A stretch of DNA of 64,000 bases from Brevibacterium oceani (GTDB lineage: Bacteria; Actinomycetota; Actinomycetes; Actinomycetales; Brevibacteriaceae). The stretch lies in assembly GCF_013623835.1 (NCBI RefSeq), contig NZ_JABKDE010000003.1:434001-498000 (forward strand), read 5' to 3'. The notes beneath the pieces are model-generated. The model worked only from the letters and a program-made list of their open reading frames with translations, had not been told where the DNA came from and ran no database searches. How positions within the stretch are numbered: the stretch's first letter is position 1; each line of letters opens with the position of its first letter. The position numbers and the translations under genes were made by a program. Below are positions 49,752 to 62,188 of the stretch, piece by piece.

Positions 49752-52348
49752 TCTTCCACATCCTCGCTGCCGGTCTGAGGTGCTCCGACCTCACCCTCGG
49801 GAACTTCACCTTCCGGAACTTCACCTTCCGGAACTCCGCCTTCGGGAACTTCGGCATCGTCTTCGTCTTCGACCTCGGCTTCGGGCCCACGTGTCACTGC
49901 GATAATACGATCATTCTTGCCCGGTTTCGCGAACACTACACCCATGGTGTTGCGTCCCTTCGCCGGAACTTCGTCGATTCCCGACCGAACGATCTTACCC
50001 TTCTCCATGACGACGAGGACTTCCTCACCATCTTCGACGATGAGCCCGCCTACCAAGTCTCCGCGCTGTTCGGTGATTTTGGCAACCCGGATTCCCAGAC
50101 CGCCGCGGCCCTGCAGACGGTATTCGTCGACGGGGGTGCGCTTGGCGTATCCGCCCTCGGTGACGACGAAGACATAGGTGTCGGGCTGGACGACGTCCAT
50201 GGTCAGCAGCTCGTCGTCGTCCTTGAACTTCATGCCGGTGACACCGCCGGTGACGCGACCCAGCGGGCGGATCGACTCATCGTCGGCGGCGAAGCGGATC
50301 GACATGCCCTTGCGCGAGATCATCAGCAGATGATCCTCGGAGCCGACGATGCGGGCCGAGACCAGCTCATCCGGCTCACCCTTGTATTCGCGGAGGTTGA
50401 TGGCGATGACGCCGCCGGTGCGGTTCGAGTCGTATTCGCTCAGGCGGGTCTTCTTCACCACACCGGACTTCGTGGCGAGGATGAGGAATTCGGCCTCTTC
50501 GTAGTCGCGGATGGACAGGACCTTCGCGATCGTCTCGCCTGGCTGCAGCGCCAGCAGGTTCGCCACGTGCTGACCTTTGGCATCACGCGAGCCCTCGGGC
50601 AGCTCATAGGCCTTCGCCCGGTAGACGCGACCGGTATTCGTGAAGAACAGCAGCCAGTTGTGCGTCGAAGTGACGAAGAACTGTTCGACGACATCGTCGC
50701 CGCGCAGAGCCGCTCCCTTGATTCCCTTGCCGCCGCGGTGCTGGGCGCGGTAGAGGTTCGTCTGGGTCCTCTTCGCATAGCCGCCGCGGGTGATCGTGAC
50801 GACGACCTCCTCCTCGGGGATGAGGTCCTCCATCGACACGTCCCCGTCGAAGCCGGCGAGGATCTTCGTCCGACGCTCGTCGCCGTAGCGTTCGACGATC
50901 TCGTCGAGCTCCTCGGACACGATCTCGCGTTGGCGCGCCGGCGTGGCGAGAATGTGCTTGTACTCGGCGATCTGCGCTTCGATCTTCTCGGCCTCTTCCT
51001 GGATCTTCAGGCGCTCCAGAGCGGCCAGGCGGCGCAGCTGGAGATCGAGGATCGCATTGGCCTGGAGTTCGTCGACCTCGAGCAGCTCCATGAGTCCGGT
51101 CCGAGCCTCGTCCGAGGACGGGGAGCGGCGGATCAGGGCGATGACCTCGTCGAGGGCGTCGAGGGCCTTGAGGTAGCCGCGCAGGATATGGGCGCGCTCC
51201 TCGGCCTTGCGCAGCCGGAACTGGGTGCGCCGGACGATGACCTCGATCTGGTGCTTGACCCACAGGCGCAGGAACGAGTCGATGCTCAGGGTGCGCGGCA
51301 CGCTGTCGACGAGGGCGAGCATGTTCGCGGAGAAGTTCTCCTGCAGCGAGGTGTGCTTGTAGAGGTTGTTGAGCACGACCTTGGCCACGGCATCGCGCTT
51401 GAGCACGATGACCAGTCGCTGACCGGTGCGGCCCGAGGACTCGTCGCGGAGGTCCGCGATGCCCGCGACCTTGCCGTCCTTGACGTAGGAGGCGATCTTC
51501 GCGGCCAGAGTGTCGGGGTTGACCATGTAGGGCAGCTGGGTGACGACGAGGCAGGTGCGTCCCTGGATCTCCTCGACCTCGACGACGGCGCGCTGGGTGA
51601 TCGATCCGCGACCGGTGCGGTAGGTGTCCTCGATGCCCTTGCGGCCGAGGATCGTCGCGCCCATCGGGAAGTCCGGGCCCTTGATGATGCCGAGCAGCGC
51701 CTCGAGGGCCTCTTCCTTGCTCGCCTCGGGGTGGGAGAGCAGCCATTGTGCACCGGCGGCGACCTCGCCGAGGTTGTGCGGCGGAATGTTCGTCGCCATT
51801 CCGACCGCGATGCCCGCAGAGCCGTTGACCAGCAGGTTCGGGAACCGTGAGGGCAGAACCATCGGTTCCTGGTTGCGACCGTCGTAGTTGTCCTGGAAGT
51901 CGACGGTGCCCTCTTCGATATCGCGGACCATCTCAAGAGCCAGAGGCGCCATCTTGCACTCGGTGTAACGGGGGGCGGCCGCACCGTCATCACCGGGAGA
52001 GCCGAAGTTGCCCTGTCCGGCGACCAGCGGGTAGCGCATCGTCCACGGCTGCACGAGGCGGACCATGGCGTCGTAGATCGCCGTATCCCCGTGCGGGTGG
52101 TACTGGCCCATGACGTCGCCGACGACGCGTGAGCACTTCGAGAAGTTGCGGTCGGGGCGGTAGCCGCCGTCGAACATCGCATAGAGCACGCGGCGGTGGA
52201 CGGGCTTGAGTCCGTCGCGGACATCCGGCAGGGCGCGACCGACGATCACGCTCATCGCGTAATCGAGGTACGACCTCTGCATCTCGAGGTTGAGATCAAC
52301 CTGCTCGATGCGGTTGATTTCTGTTCCGATATCGTTCTCGTCGGCCAA
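49748..52348 (-). CDS. gyrA: DNA gyrase subunit A
   Basis: An 866-residue subunit that cuts and reseals DNA in supercoiling. The catalytic tyrosine is Tyr128 in [10 protein letters not shown]. The quinolone region reads [15 protein letters not shown], with Thr89 at the place of E. coli Ser83 and Asp93 at the Asp87 position. The GyrA box is [12 protein letters not shown]. The C-terminal beta-pinwheel ends near [14 protein letters not shown] sequence, after which an acidic tail with repeats of VPEGE is added. The start is ATG at 52348. It is 137 bases downstream of gyrB. Confidence 0.98.
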   Translation of the reverse strand: MADENDIGTEINRIEQVDLNLEMQRSYLDYAMSVIVGRALPDVRDGLKPVHRRVLYAMFDGGYRPDRNFSKCSRVVGDVMGQYHPHGDTAIYDAMVRLVQPWTMRYPLVAGQGNFGSPGDDGAAAPRYTECKMAPLALEMVRDIEEGTVDFQDNYDGRNQEPMVLPSRFPNLLVNGSAGIAVGMATNIPPHNLGEVAAGAQWLLSHPEASKEEALEALLGIIKGPDFPMGATILGRKGIEDTYRTGRGSITQRAVVEVEEIQGRTCLVVTQLPYMVNPDTLAAKIASYVKDGKVAGIADLRDESSGRTGQRLVIVLKRDAVAKVVLNNLYKHTSLQENFSANMLALVDSVPRTLSIDSFLRLWVKHQIEVIVRRTQFRLRKAEERAHILRGYLKALDALDEVIALIRRSPSSDEARTGLMELLEVDELQANAILDLQLRRLAALERLKIQEEAEKIEAQIAEYKHILATPARQREIVSEELDEIVERYGDERRTKILAGFDGDVSMEDLIPEEEVVVTITRGGYAKRTQTNLYRAQHRGGKGIKGAALRGDDVVEQFFVTSTHNWLLFFTNTGRVYRAKAYELPEGSRDAKGQHVANLLALQPGETIAKVLSIRDYEEAEFLILATKSGVVKKTRLSEYDSNRTGGVIAINLREYKGEPDELVSARIVGSEDHLLMISRKGMSIRFAADDESIRPLGRVTGGVTGMKFKDDDELLTMDVVQPDTYVFVVTEGGYAKRTPVDEYRLQGRGGLGIRVAKITEQRGDLVGGLIVEDGEEVLVVMEKGKIVRSGIDEVPAKGRNTMGVVFAKPGKNDRIIAVTRGPEAEVEDEDDAEVPEGGVPEGEVPEGEVPEGEVGAPQTGSEDVEE
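49791..49850 (-). repeat. 15-base tandem repeat encoding VPEGE in the gyrA tail
   Basis: The unit GAACTTCACCTTCCG (plus strand) occurs twice exactly at 49801-49830, with degenerate copies on each side. Translated, it gives [20 protein letters not shown]. Such slippage-prone in-frame repeats vary in copy number between strains. Confidence 0.8.
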
Positions 52349-52485
52349 TGTGGGCTCTTCCCTTGTGTCTGAACCGTCCGGCTGGGTCTCAGCCGAGGGC
52401 GGCAGTGTATGAGTTCAAAGAGTGGGGTCGGTGCGGCACCGATCATCCACCAGCACCGAGGCTGCTTCCCGGTGCCGGTGAACGG

Positions 52486-54522
<2,037 letters not shown>

Positions 54523-54692
54523 CTACCGCGACGGAGCCTGAAATGCCCGTAAGCGGCCCGTGAAGGCGGATTTCCCGAATTTTCAGACCGCAGATATACC
54601 CCCGGGCACAAACGGGAGCGGCTATGGCTGTCTAAGGCCCTCTGAGTTCTTCGCAGAGCTCCGCCCGGAACTTCGCCGAGGCGGCCCCACCG

Positions 54693-55205
54693 TCACCCGA
54701 ATGTGTCCCTGGGTCCGCGGCCGGGAACCGATCGCCGTCCCCGTTTGAAGCTGCGTCCCTGGGGACCCCTGATCTCGATCTCCGTGATCGTGGCGGAGCC
54801 CAGTCCCTCTTCGAGCCGACGCAGGATCGTCGGTTTGAGCACCCGCAGCTGCGTCGCCCACGTCGTCGAGTCGGCGGCGATGACGAGCAGCGGGGGCGAG
54901 AAGTCGACGGGGGTCGCATGTTGGGCGACCTGAGCACCGACGAGGTCGGGCCAGCGCCCGAGCACCTTGCCGATGTCGATCGACGACGACCATCCGCGAT
55001 CGGAGATGAGCGAACCGAGGACGGAGGACACCGACTTCGGATCGCGACCGTCCTTGCCCGCACCTGAATAGACGACTTCACCGCGCAGTCGTGAGCGTCG
55101 TCGGCTGCGGACGAACTTCGCCTCCGTGGCTTCCATCCGTCGCACCCGGTCGAGGGCTTCGAGGGCCGCCACCGGAGTGGAGGAGTCGCGTTCGATGCCG
55201 CTCAC
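54693..55205 (-). CDS. dciA: DciA (DUF721), replicative helicase loader/operator
   Basis: A 170-residue protein. The DUF721 core is IGKVLGRWPDLVGAQVAQHA, TPVDFSPPLLVIAADSTTWA and QLRVLKPTILRRLEEGLGSA. DciA recruits or operates the replicative helicase in bacteria lacking DnaC/DnaI. The N-terminus is Arg-rich (FVRSRRRSRLRGE). GTG at 55205 overlaps the recF stop (GTGA), so it is coupled to recF. The place between recF and gyrB is conserved in actinobacteria. Confidence 0.9.
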   Translation of the reverse strand: MSGIERDSSTPVAALEALDRVRRMEATEAKFVRSRRRSRLRGEVVYSGAGKDGRDPKSVSSVLGSLISDRGWSSSIDIGKVLGRWPDLVGAQVAQHATPVDFSPPLLVIAADSTTWATQLRVLKPTILRRLEEGLGSATITEIEIRGPQGRSFKRGRRSVPGRGPRDTFG

Positions 55206-56401
55206 GAGGTGCTCCCTGTCTCGTCCGCGCCGGCACCGGCTGCGTTCTCGGCTTCCGCGCCGGCACCGGCTCCGGCCCCTGCCAGCAGCGTGGACTGGTC
55301 GATCCGCTTTCCTTCGAGACCGGCGGGCAGGTCCGCATCGACAGCGGCGGTGATGAAGACCTGTTCGGCCTCCGTCACTCGCGACGCCAAACGGCTGCGC
55401 CTGCCCGTGTCGAGTTCGGCGAAGACGTCGTCGAGGACGAGGATCGGCTGTTCGGCATCCGAACCGGCATCGGCCGACAGCAGATCCCAGCCGGCCAGCT
55501 GCATCGCCAGCGCCAGCGACCACGTCTCGCCGTGGGAGGCGTAGCCCTTGGCAGGATGCGACCCGATCATCAGCGACAGATCGTCCCGGCCCGGCCCGTG
55601 CAGGGTCAGGCCACGTTCGATCTCCGTCGTCCTCCGCCGTTCGAGAGCAGACAGCAGCAGCTCTCGGCACTCGGCGGCGGATCCGGCCTGCGAGTAGTCG
55701 ATGCGGGAGTCGTAGGCGATGTGGGCACCCTGCCGCTCGAGCCGGGCATCCGCGGCGATATAGGCGAAGTTCTCCTGCAGCGGAGTGACGATGTCGGCGA
55801 GAATCCGACGGCGGCCGAAGACGAGTTCGGCGGCGGAATCCGCATAGGCCATGTTCCAGATGTCGAGTGTGGCCTCGAGCCCCGGATCACGGTCCTCCCG
55901 CAGCCGTTTGAGCAGGGCGTTGCGCTGTTTCAGCGCCCGCTCGAAGTCCGTGATGATCGAGGAGAAGCGGGGATTGCGGGCGATGACGAGGGTGTCGATC
56001 CATGACCGACGTTCGGCGGGTTCACCGCGCACGAGGCTGAGATCTTCGGGTGCGAAGACGACGCAGGAGACGAGACCGAGGATGTCCTTGAGCCGGACCG
56101 CGCTCCGATTCACCCGGGCCCGGTTGGCTCCCTTGGACTGAATCGTCACCTCGACGGCGGCATGCCTCTGATCCCGGTTGACCAGAGCCGACACGGTGGC
56201 CACCGTCGTGCCTTCGCGCACGAGCGGAGCGTCGAAGGCCACCCGGTGAGAACGCTGCTGGGCCAGATACCCGATCGCCTCGACGATATTGGTCTTCCCG
56301 GTCCCGTTGTCGGCCACGAAAGTGGTGACCCCGGGTGAGAACTCGAGGTCGAGTTCGGGATAGGACCGGAAGTCACGCAGGGAGAGCCGGGATATCCACA
56401 T
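55202..56401 (-). CDS. recF: RecF recombination/repair ATPase
   Basis: A 399-residue SMC-like ATPase that loads RecA at single-strand gaps. Walker A is ADNGTGKTNIVEAIG, the signature lies in SLVRGEPAERRSWID and Walker B is PILVLDDVFAELDTGRR. DNA contact region FRSYPELDLEF opens the protein. The last 28 residues are a low-complexity Gly/Ala/Glu tail (AGAGAGAGAEAEN) not seen in typical RecF. ATG at 56401 abuts the dnaN stop with no gap. Confidence 0.96.
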   Translation of the reverse strand: MWISRLSLRDFRSYPELDLEFSPGVTTFVADNGTGKTNIVEAIGYLAQQRSHRVAFDAPLVREGTTVATVSALVNRDQRHAAVEVTIQSKGANRARVNRSAVRLKDILGLVSCVVFAPEDLSLVRGEPAERRSWIDTLVIARNPRFSSIITDFERALKQRNALLKRLREDRDPGLEATLDIWNMAYADSAAELVFGRRRILADIVTPLQENFAYIAADARLERQGAHIAYDSRIDYSQAGSAAECRELLLSALERRRTTEIERGLTLHGPGRDDLSLMIGSHPAKGYASHGETWSLALAMQLAGWDLLSADAGSDAEQPILVLDDVFAELDTGRRSRLASRVTEAEQVFITAAVDADLPAGLEGKRIDQSTLLAGAGAGAGAEAENAAGAGADETGSTS

Positions 56402-57541
56402 TCAGATGCGCGTGGGCATGAGCAGGTAGCGATACGATTCGTCGGCCGATCCCTCGAGGTCCTTCTGCCCGGCGATGATGACCGGCTTCATCGGCTGGGT
56501 GAACGAGAAGTTCACGTACGGGCTCTCGACGGCGGCAAGGCCTTCGGCGATGTAGTGCGGGTTGAAGCCGACGGTGATCTCCTCGCCCTGGAGGGTCGCT
56601 TCGACGGCTTCGGAAGCCTGAGCGTCGTCGCCGGTCCCGGCGTGGAGGGTGAGCATGCCGTCGGTGACCTCGAAGCGCAGCGGGGTGTTGCGTTCGGCGA
56701 CGAGTGAGACGCGGCGGACGGCTTCGCGCAGCACAGCGGTCTCGACGATCGCGTGGATGGGCACCGAATCGGGGAACAGCGACCGGACCTTCGGGTATTC
56801 GCCCTCGACGAGCAGCGAGGTGGTGACTCGGCCGGCGGAGGTGAACGAGATGAGGTCCTTGCCGGCGTCGGTGCTCAGACCGATCGTGACGTCTCCGCCG
56901 AGTGACTTCGACACATCGGACAGTGTGCGGCCGCGCAGCAGAGCCACGGCCGAGACGTCCGGGCGACCGGGGTTCCAGGTGAACTCGCGGACGGCGAGCC
57001 GGTAGCGGTCGGTAGCGAGCAGTGTGACCTTCTCGCCTTCGATCTCGACGCGGACACTGGTGAGGATCGGCAGGGTGTCGTCCTTCGACGTTGCGATCGT
57101 GACCTGGGAGACGGCGTTCTGGAACTCTCCGGCGGAGACGGTGCCGGAGTCCTCGGGCACCTGAGGCAGGGCTGGGTATTCGGCGACCGGCATGGTCATG
57201 AGCGAGAACCGTGAGGAACCGCAGGTGACGTCGACCTTGGCGTCGATCTGTTCGAGAGTGACCTCTTGGTTCGGCAGCGCCTTGGAGATGTCGGCGAGCA
57301 GTCGTCCGGAGACGAGCACAGTGCCGGCGGAGGCGACATCCGCGGCAATCTCGACGCGGGAGGAGACCTCGTAGTCGAAGACTGCGAGGCGGACGGTGCC
57401 GCCGGCCTCAGCGGTGATGAGGATTCCGGTGAGCACCGGAGCGGAAGGACGGTTGGGCAGAGTCTTGGTTGCCCAGGTCACCGCGTCGGCGAGAACGTCG
57501 CGATTGACTTTGAACTTCAAGGGGGATGCTTCCGCGTTCAC
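56402..57541 (-). CDS. dnaN: DNA polymerase III sliding clamp (beta)
   Basis: A 379-residue clamp with three similar domains, starting MNAEASPLKFKVNRDVLADA and ending SYRYLLMPTRI, the conserved C-terminal clamp motif that binds partner peptides. Internal family landmarks are LLATDRYRLAVREFTW and EGEYPKVRSLFPDSVP. The GTG start at 57541 has GAAGGAG seven bases upstream. It is expressed leftward, with recF and dciA downstream. Confidence 0.98.
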   Translation of the reverse strand: MNAEASPLKFKVNRDVLADAVTWATKTLPNRPSAPVLTGILITAEAGGTVRLAVFDYEVSSRVEIAADVASAGTVLVSGRLLADISKALPNQEVTLEQIDAKVDVTCGSSRFSLMTMPVAEYPALPQVPEDSGTVSAGEFQNAVSQVTIATSKDDTLPILTSVRVEIEGEKVTLLATDRYRLAVREFTWNPGRPDVSAVALLRGRTLSDVSKSLGGDVTIGLSTDAGKDLISFTSAGRVTTSLLVEGEYPKVRSLFPDSVPIHAIVETAVLREAVRRVSLVAERNTPLRFEVTDGMLTLHAGTGDDAQASEAVEATLQGEEITVGFNPHYIAEGLAAVESPYVNFSFTQPMKPVIIAGQKDLEGSADESYRYLLMPTRI

Positions 57542-58112
57542 TTTACTCCTTCGGGGTGGCTACCCGACCTGCTCAAGGCATCTGGCACAAGACTCCGGGT
57601 TGCGAGGCGCTGGCTCGATACTGCTCGGAAAACTTTACACAGCCTATCCGATGATTGCCCACCCCAGCAGGGTCGGCCGGAACAGCTGCGGCGATCGGCT
57701 GTCCGGCATCGATGTCGGAGGGTGAATCTCGGATTCGGGAATCACCTGAGACCCTGTGTTCGAATATCTTCCGCCCCGTCCCAGGATCTCGGTGCCGAAC
57801 CTCGGGCTCTCCCCGAGCCGAGCGAAGCAGTCGGTGGCGGTCGCCCTCTTAAGAGTTGAATTCACTTGGTAGAAGTATCAGCACCTGTGGAGACTGTGGA
57901 CAGGTCCCCTCTACCCCTGAGTAATCAAAGGATTCAACAGCCTATGGGCCTGTGGATGCCTTGTGCACCGCGACGAGAGGGTCGGTGGGCGCTTGGGTAA
58001 ACACAAGCATGTAGTTCACATCTTTCCACTTCGACCGCAGCTCTGTCCACCGTTCTGTCCCCAGGTGTGAGCGAGTGTCCCCAGGGTTATCCACAGATGT
58101 GCACGGCGCGTT
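57542..58112. other. oriC: dnaA-dnaN intergenic region, presumed oriC
   Basis: 571 bases without a convincing gene. DnaA-box matches cluster in its dnaA-proximal half: a perfect TTATCCACA at 58087-58095, plus near matches CTGTCCACC (58043-58051), CTTTCCACT (58022-58030) and inverted TGTGGATGC (57951-57959), TGTGGACAG (57895-57903) and TGTGGAGAC (57886-57894). The stretch 57542-57860 near dnaN has no boxes and probably carries the dnaN promoter. This is the usual oriC site in actinobacteria. Confidence 0.8.
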
Positions 58113-59837
58113 CTATAGGCGATGCTGTTGTTTGATGCGGTTTGTGAGTTCGGTGACCTGCGTGTAGACGGCCCGTCGTTCGGCCATCTGAGTTCGAATC
58201 TTCTTGTTCGCGTGCATCACGGTCGTGTGGTCGCGCCCGCCGAAGGCCTGGCCGATCTTCGGCAGGGAGAGATCGGTGAGCTCGCGGCACAGATACATCG
58301 CGATCTGACGCGCTGTCGTCAGCGTCCGTGACCGGGAGGTCCCGCACAGGTCGTCGAGGGTGAGGCTGAAGTACGCAGCGGTCTGCCCCATGATGTCCGC
58401 CGCCGTGACGGCAGGGGTGTCGTCCTGGGTGATGAAGTCCTTGAGCACTGTCTCGGCCAGGGAGACGTCGATCTGTTGGTCGTTGAGGTTCGCGAACGCG
58501 GTGACTCGGATGAGGGCGCCTTCGAGCTCGCGGATGTTCGAGGACACCCGCGAGGCGATGTATTCGAGCACATCGTCGGGGACGTCGAGCTGTTCGGCAG
58601 CGGCCTTGCGGCGCAGAATCGCGAAGCGGGTCTCCATATCCGGCGGCTGCACGTCGGTGAGCAGGCCCCATTCGAATCGCGACCGCAGTCGCTCCTCGAA
58701 TCCTTTGAGCATCTTCGGCGGCTGGTCCGAGGTGATGACGACCTGCTTGGCCTCGTTGTGCAGGGCGTTGAATGTGTGGAAGAACTCCTCGACAGTGGCG
58801 TCCTTGCCCTGCAGGAACTGGATGTCGTCGATCATGAGGATGTCGACTTCGCGATACCGGCGTTGGAAGGCCGGACGCAGCGCATTCGAGGTCTTCGACG
58901 AACCGATCGTATTGATGAAGTCGTTGACGAACTCTTCGCTCGAGACGTATTTCACGCGGATCTCGGGGAACAGCTGGGTGGCGTAGTAGCCGATCGCGTG
59001 GAGCAGGTGGGTCTTGCCCAGTCCCGAATCCCCGTAGATGAACAGCGGGTTGTAGGCCTTGGCCGGGGCTTCGGCGACGGCGAAGGCGGCGGCGTGGGCG
59101 AAGCGGTTCGACGCTCCGATGACGAAGGTGTCGAAGGTGTACTTCGGGTTGAGCTGGGCGACACCGGGAGCATCGACGGGCGGAACCATCGGGGCGGCGG
59201 TCGCCTCGGCGATCTTGAGCTCGCGCTCGGTCATCCGGGATTCGGCGGGCGCGGACGGGGACTGTGCCGGCGAGGCCTGTGCGGGAGCCGGCGCATCCGC
59301 CTCCCTACCGTGCGCCGTGCGATCGAAACCCGGTGCCGTGCGATCGAAGTCGGGCGGAGTGCGGTCGACGGTGGCCGGCCCCGCTGAGGCGACGGCCTCG
59401 GCGGGGGTGTGGCCGTGGTCGGAATCGTGCCGGCCGAGCGTGTGCGGTTCCTGTTGCGCTGCCGGTGCCCCCGTCGCCGAGGTGGACGTGACCGGATCGA
59501 TGGGCACCTGCGGTCCCGGCGTCGGTTCTCCGATGAGATCTTCGAACCGGATCGGGACGTCGAGTTCGGGGTCGACGACGAATCCGAAGGTCACGTCGAA
59601 GCCGAGGACCTTCGAGAATTCCCTGGTCAGGGGGCCAAGCAGCCGAGTCTCGATTGTCCGTCTGGTGTGTTCGTCGCGGACGGCGAGGAGGACGAGGGCG
59701 TTGTCGACGAGTGCCTTGGGCACGGCCAGGGAGAGGAATCCCTTCTGATGAGCCGTGAGTTCCGGGTCCTGATCCAGGGTTGAGACCACCGTGCGCCAGC
59801 GGCTGATGAGCTCATTCTTGGAATTCGACACCGTCAC
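58113..59837 (-). CDS. dnaA: Chromosomal replication initiator DnaA
   Basis: A 574-residue AAA+ initiator. An N-terminal helicase-interaction domain (1-90) is followed by a long Pro/Ala/Asp-rich linker (about 95-230) typical of actinobacteria. The ATPase core has Walker [20 protein letters not shown], Walker [14 protein letters not shown] and the arginine finger near [20 protein letters not shown]. Domain IV binds DnaA boxes with [18 protein letters not shown] and [16 protein letters not shown] at 59837 is the start. Nearby boxes on both sides allow autoregulation. Confidence 0.98.
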   Translation of the reverse strand: MTVSNSKNELISRWRTVVSTLDQDPELTAHQKGFLSLAVPKALVDNALVLLAVRDEHTRRTIETRLLGPLTREFSKVLGFDVTFGFVVDPELDVPIRFEDLIGEPTPGPQVPIDPVTSTSATGAPAAQQEPHTLGRHDSDHGHTPAEAVASAGPATVDRTPPDFDRTAPGFDRTAHGREADAPAPAQASPAQSPSAPAESRMTERELKIAEATAAPMVPPVDAPGVAQLNPKYTFDTFVIGASNRFAHAAAFAVAEAPAKAYNPLFIYGDSGLGKTHLLHAIGYYATQLFPEIRVKYVSSEEFVNDFINTIGSSKTSNALRPAFQRRYREVDILMIDDIQFLQGKDATVEEFFHTFNALHNEAKQVVITSDQPPKMLKGFEERLRSRFEWGLLTDVQPPDMETRFAILRRKAAAEQLDVPDDVLEYIASRVSSNIRELEGALIRVTAFANLNDQQIDVSLAETVLKDFITQDDTPAVTAADIMGQTAAYFSLTLDDLCGTSRSRTLTTARQIAMYLCRELTDLSLPKIGQAFGGRDHTTVMHANKKIRTQMAERRAVYTQVTELTNRIKQQHRL

Positions 59838-60246
59838 TCTTCCTCAGCTTTCAATAGATTCGTTCTCGGCGTGATCCACACCTGTGCATGACTTCCACAT
59901 AGTTTTCCACAGTTTGTGGATTCGTGGCGACCTCACCCAGCAAATCTCCACACGGGTGGATAAGGCTGTGGAAAACTACATGGGTGTGACTTGTGGACGG
60001 TGTTCGGCGCCGGGGATGTGAACCCGGGTGAATTTCGCGCGAGCGTGACGTGAAACATGACTCCGCCGTTTGACCGCCCGGTTGCTACCTCGCTAAGATG
60101 GAGTGTCCTGTGTACCGGGCTTCATCCGATTATCCTGATCATCTTTGGCTCTTATGCACAGGAGTGCTCGGCGGTCGAGACTCTCACCGCCGTTTTTTGT
60201 GAGAACGCACCGGCGTTCACCCGCAACCTAGAAATCGGAGACTGAA
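59838..60246. other. dnaA-rpmH intergenic region with dense DnaA boxes
   Basis: 409 bases. Between 59872 and 60000 lie eight box-like sites: TGATCCACA (59872), ACTTCCACA (59891), TTTTCCACA (59903), ATCTCCACA (59944) and, inverted, TTGTGGATT (59914), GGTGGATAA (59955), TGTGGAAAA (59967) and TGTGGACGG (59992). The dnaA promoter must be here, and the region could be a second arm of oriC or a control region for dnaA. The right part holds the rpmH promoter. Confidence 0.7.
60070..60099 (+). promoter_or_regulatory. Promoter of rpmH operon
   Basis: TTGACC (60070-60075) and TAAGAT (60094-60099) are 18 bases apart, about 150 bases upstream of the rpmH start. Transcripts would carry a long leader through 60110-60246. 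Confidence 0.6.
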
Positions 60247-60384
60247 GTGAGCAAGCGTACATTCCAGCCCAACAACCGCAAGCGCGCCAAGAAGCACGGC
60301 TTTCGTCTGCGTATGCGCACCCGTGCGGGCCGTTCGATCCTGGCCGCACGTCGTCGCAAGGGACGTTCCGAAGTTTCGGCCTGA
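60247..60384 (+). CDS. rpmH: 50S ribosomal protein L34
   Basis: A 45-residue, strongly basic ribosomal protein: [20 protein letters not shown] and [18 protein letters not shown], the complete L34 pattern. GTG at 60247 is preceded by GGAGACTGAA. It is too short to be flagged easily but is unmistakable. It begins the rightward rpmH-rnpA-yidD-yidC-jag-rsmG run. Confidence 0.98.
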   Translation: MSKRTFQPNNRKRAKKHGFRLRMRTRAGRSILAARRRKGRSEVSA

Positions 60385-60386
60385 GT

Positions 60387-60752
60387 GTGCTCGACGCGGC
60401 ACACCGGATCCGCAGCGGCGAGGACTTCAGACGAGTCTTCAAAGCGGGAGTCCGGGTGCGCTCAGCGCATCTTATGGCACACAGCCTGAGAGACCCCGAT
60501 GACGCCCACGCAACTCGCGTGGGTTTCATCGTATCTAAGGCCGTCGGCAATGCTGTGGTGCGCAATCGCACCAAACGTCGGCTGCGCGCGATCATGCGTG
60601 ACCGTCTCGGCGAGCTGAGTCAGGGAGAGCTGTTCGTGCTGCGGGCCCTGCCGCATGCGGCCGAGGCGGATTTCTCCGTCCTCGACTCCGAGGTCGTCGA
60701 ACTCATCGACAAGGCGCGGAAGAAGCTGGATCGCCGTGGACGCCGAGCATGA
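60387..60752 (+). CDS. rnpA: Ribonuclease P protein component
   Basis: A 121-residue protein subunit of RNase P that helps the catalytic RNA process tRNA 5' ends. The motif [12 protein letters not shown] is the RNR signature, preceded by [29 protein letters not shown] opens the protein. The GTG at 60387 lies 2 bases after rpmH. Its 3' end overlaps yidD by 17 bases. Confidence 0.97.
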   Translation: MLDAAHRIRSGEDFRRVFKAGVRVRSAHLMAHSLRDPDDAHATRVGFIVSKAVGNAVVRNRTKRRLRAIMRDRLGELSQGELFVLRALPHAAEADFSVLDSEVVELIDKARKKLDRRGRRA

Positions 60753-61092
60753 TCTCAAGCATGTCTCCGAGGTGCCCGGCCGGCCGGCGGGGTTCTGGCC
60801 GACGGTCGGCTGGATCTTGCGGATCGGGCCGAGGATGCCGTTCGTGTGGTTCATCAGGGCCTATCGCGTGGTCATCTCACCGCTCTACGGCCAGGTGTGT
60901 CGGTACTATCCCAGCTGCTCGATGTATGGTCTCGAGGCCTTTGAGATTCACGGAGTTCTCAAGGGGATGGTGTTAACTGGGTGGCGCGTGCTGCGGTGCA
61001 ATCCGTGGTCCCATGGCGGGGTCGACCACGTCCCGGGTTCTGCGCGGGAGGCCAGATCGACAGACATCCACGGCGACGACCATCGCAGCTGA
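60736..61092 (+). CDS. yidD: Membrane protein insertion efficiency factor YidD
   Basis: A 118-residue protein that aids YidC-dependent insertion. The family core is [39 protein letters not shown] and [19 protein letters not shown], including the conserved Cys residues. An N-terminal extension of about 40 residues ([15 protein letters not shown]) comes from the GTG at 60736 inside rnpA; a later start would still keep the core. It is followed by yidC after 134 bases. Confidence 0.93.
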   Translation: MDAEHDLKHVSEVPGRPAGFWPTVGWILRIGPRMPFVWFIRAYRVVISPLYGQVCRYYPSCSMYGLEAFEIHGVLKGMVLTGWRVLRCNPWSHGGVDHVPGSAREARSTDIHGDDHRS

Positions 61093-61226
61093 GACCTTTT
61101 CGACTGTGCAATCCCGATGTGTCCGGCACGCGGGACTGCCTCGGGGCACAGCAGTCGTGTCGCGAAGACCTGTGAACAATGGCAAGATTAACGACGCGCA
61201 AGAGTCGTTGTAACGAGGAGAACTGA

Positions 61227-62180
61227 ATGGACTGGATGGACAAGCTGCTCTACCCGCTGCAGTGGGTAGTCGCTTGGATCCTCGCGATCTTCCACGAGAT
61301 CTTCACCGCCATCGGCCTGCCCGCCGACAGCGGTTGGACCTGGGTGCTCTCGATCGCCGGACTGACCGTGGTCATCCGTGCTCTCCTCATCCCTCTCTTC
61401 GTCTACCAGATCAAGTCTCAGCGCAAGATGCAGCTGCTGCAGCCGGAGATCCAGCGTCTGCAGGCCAAGTACAAAGGCAAGAAGGATCAGTACTCGCGGC
61501 AGGCCATGGCCGAAGAGCAGATGACCCTGTTCCGCGACAACAAGACCAGCCCGTGGGCATCGTGTCTGCCGCTGCTTGTGCAGATGCCGATCTTCTTCTC
61601 GCTCTTCCGTGTCATCCACAATATGCCGAAGGTCGCCAGCGGCGACATCGGAGCCATCGGCGGCTTCACTCAGCAGTTGGCGGTCCAGGCGGAGAACTCC
61701 TCGATCTTCGGCATCCACCTGTCAGAGACCTTCGGCAGCGATGGTGTCGCGGTCAAGCTGCTGACGGGCGTCCTCATCGTCGTCATGGCTGCGACCATGT
61801 TCATCACGCAGAAGCAGATGATGGCGAAGAACATGTCCGAATCGGCCATGGCCAACCCGATGATGCAGTCGCAGAAGATGCTCCTCTACGTTATGCCGCT
61901 CGTCTTCGGCATCGGCGGCATCTACTTCCCGCTCGGTGTTCTCATCTACTGGCTGGTCTCGAACACCTGGACCATGGCCCAGCAGCACATGGTCATCCGC
62001 AATATGCCCGCTCCCGGCTCCAAAGCGGAGAAGGAGATGCTCGAGCGCAAGGCTCGCAAGGGCAAGACAGTGAAGCAGAATGATATCAAGGGTGAGACCG
62101 TTGCCGAGGAGGCCCCGAAGAAGAGCGGCCAGCGGCAGCAGCCTGTGAGCAAGAACCGCAAGAAGAACAAGAAGCGCTGA
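61227..62180 (+). CDS. yidC: Membrane protein insertase YidC/Oxa1
   Basis: A 317-residue insertase with five hydrophobic segments, lacking the large periplasmic domain of Gram-negative YidC. Family landmarks are WTWVLSIAGLTVVIRALLIP, IKSQRKMQLLQPEIQRLQAK, WASCLPLLVQMPIFFSLFRV and YFPLGVLIYWLVSNTWTMAQ. The conserved Arg in VVIRALLIP sits in the hydrophilic groove. The tail is Lys/Arg-rich (KKSGQRQQPVSKNRKKNKKR) and probably binds the ribosome. GAGGAG lies upstream of the ATG. Confidence 0.97.
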   Translation: MDWMDKLLYPLQWVVAWILAIFHEIFTAIGLPADSGWTWVLSIAGLTVVIRALLIPLFVYQIKSQRKMQLLQPEIQRLQAKYKGKKDQYSRQAMAEEQMTLFRDNKTSPWASCLPLLVQMPIFFSLFRVIHNMPKVASGDIGAIGGFTQQLAVQAENSSIFGIHLSETFGSDGVAVKLLTGVLIVVMAATMFITQKQMMAKNMSESAMANPMMQSQKMLLYVMPLVFGIGGIYFPLGVLIYWLVSNTWTMAQQHMVIRNMPAPGSKAEKEMLERKARKGKTVKQNDIKGETVAEEAPKKSGQRQQPVSKNRKKNKKR

Positions 62181-62188
62181 GGACGAAC

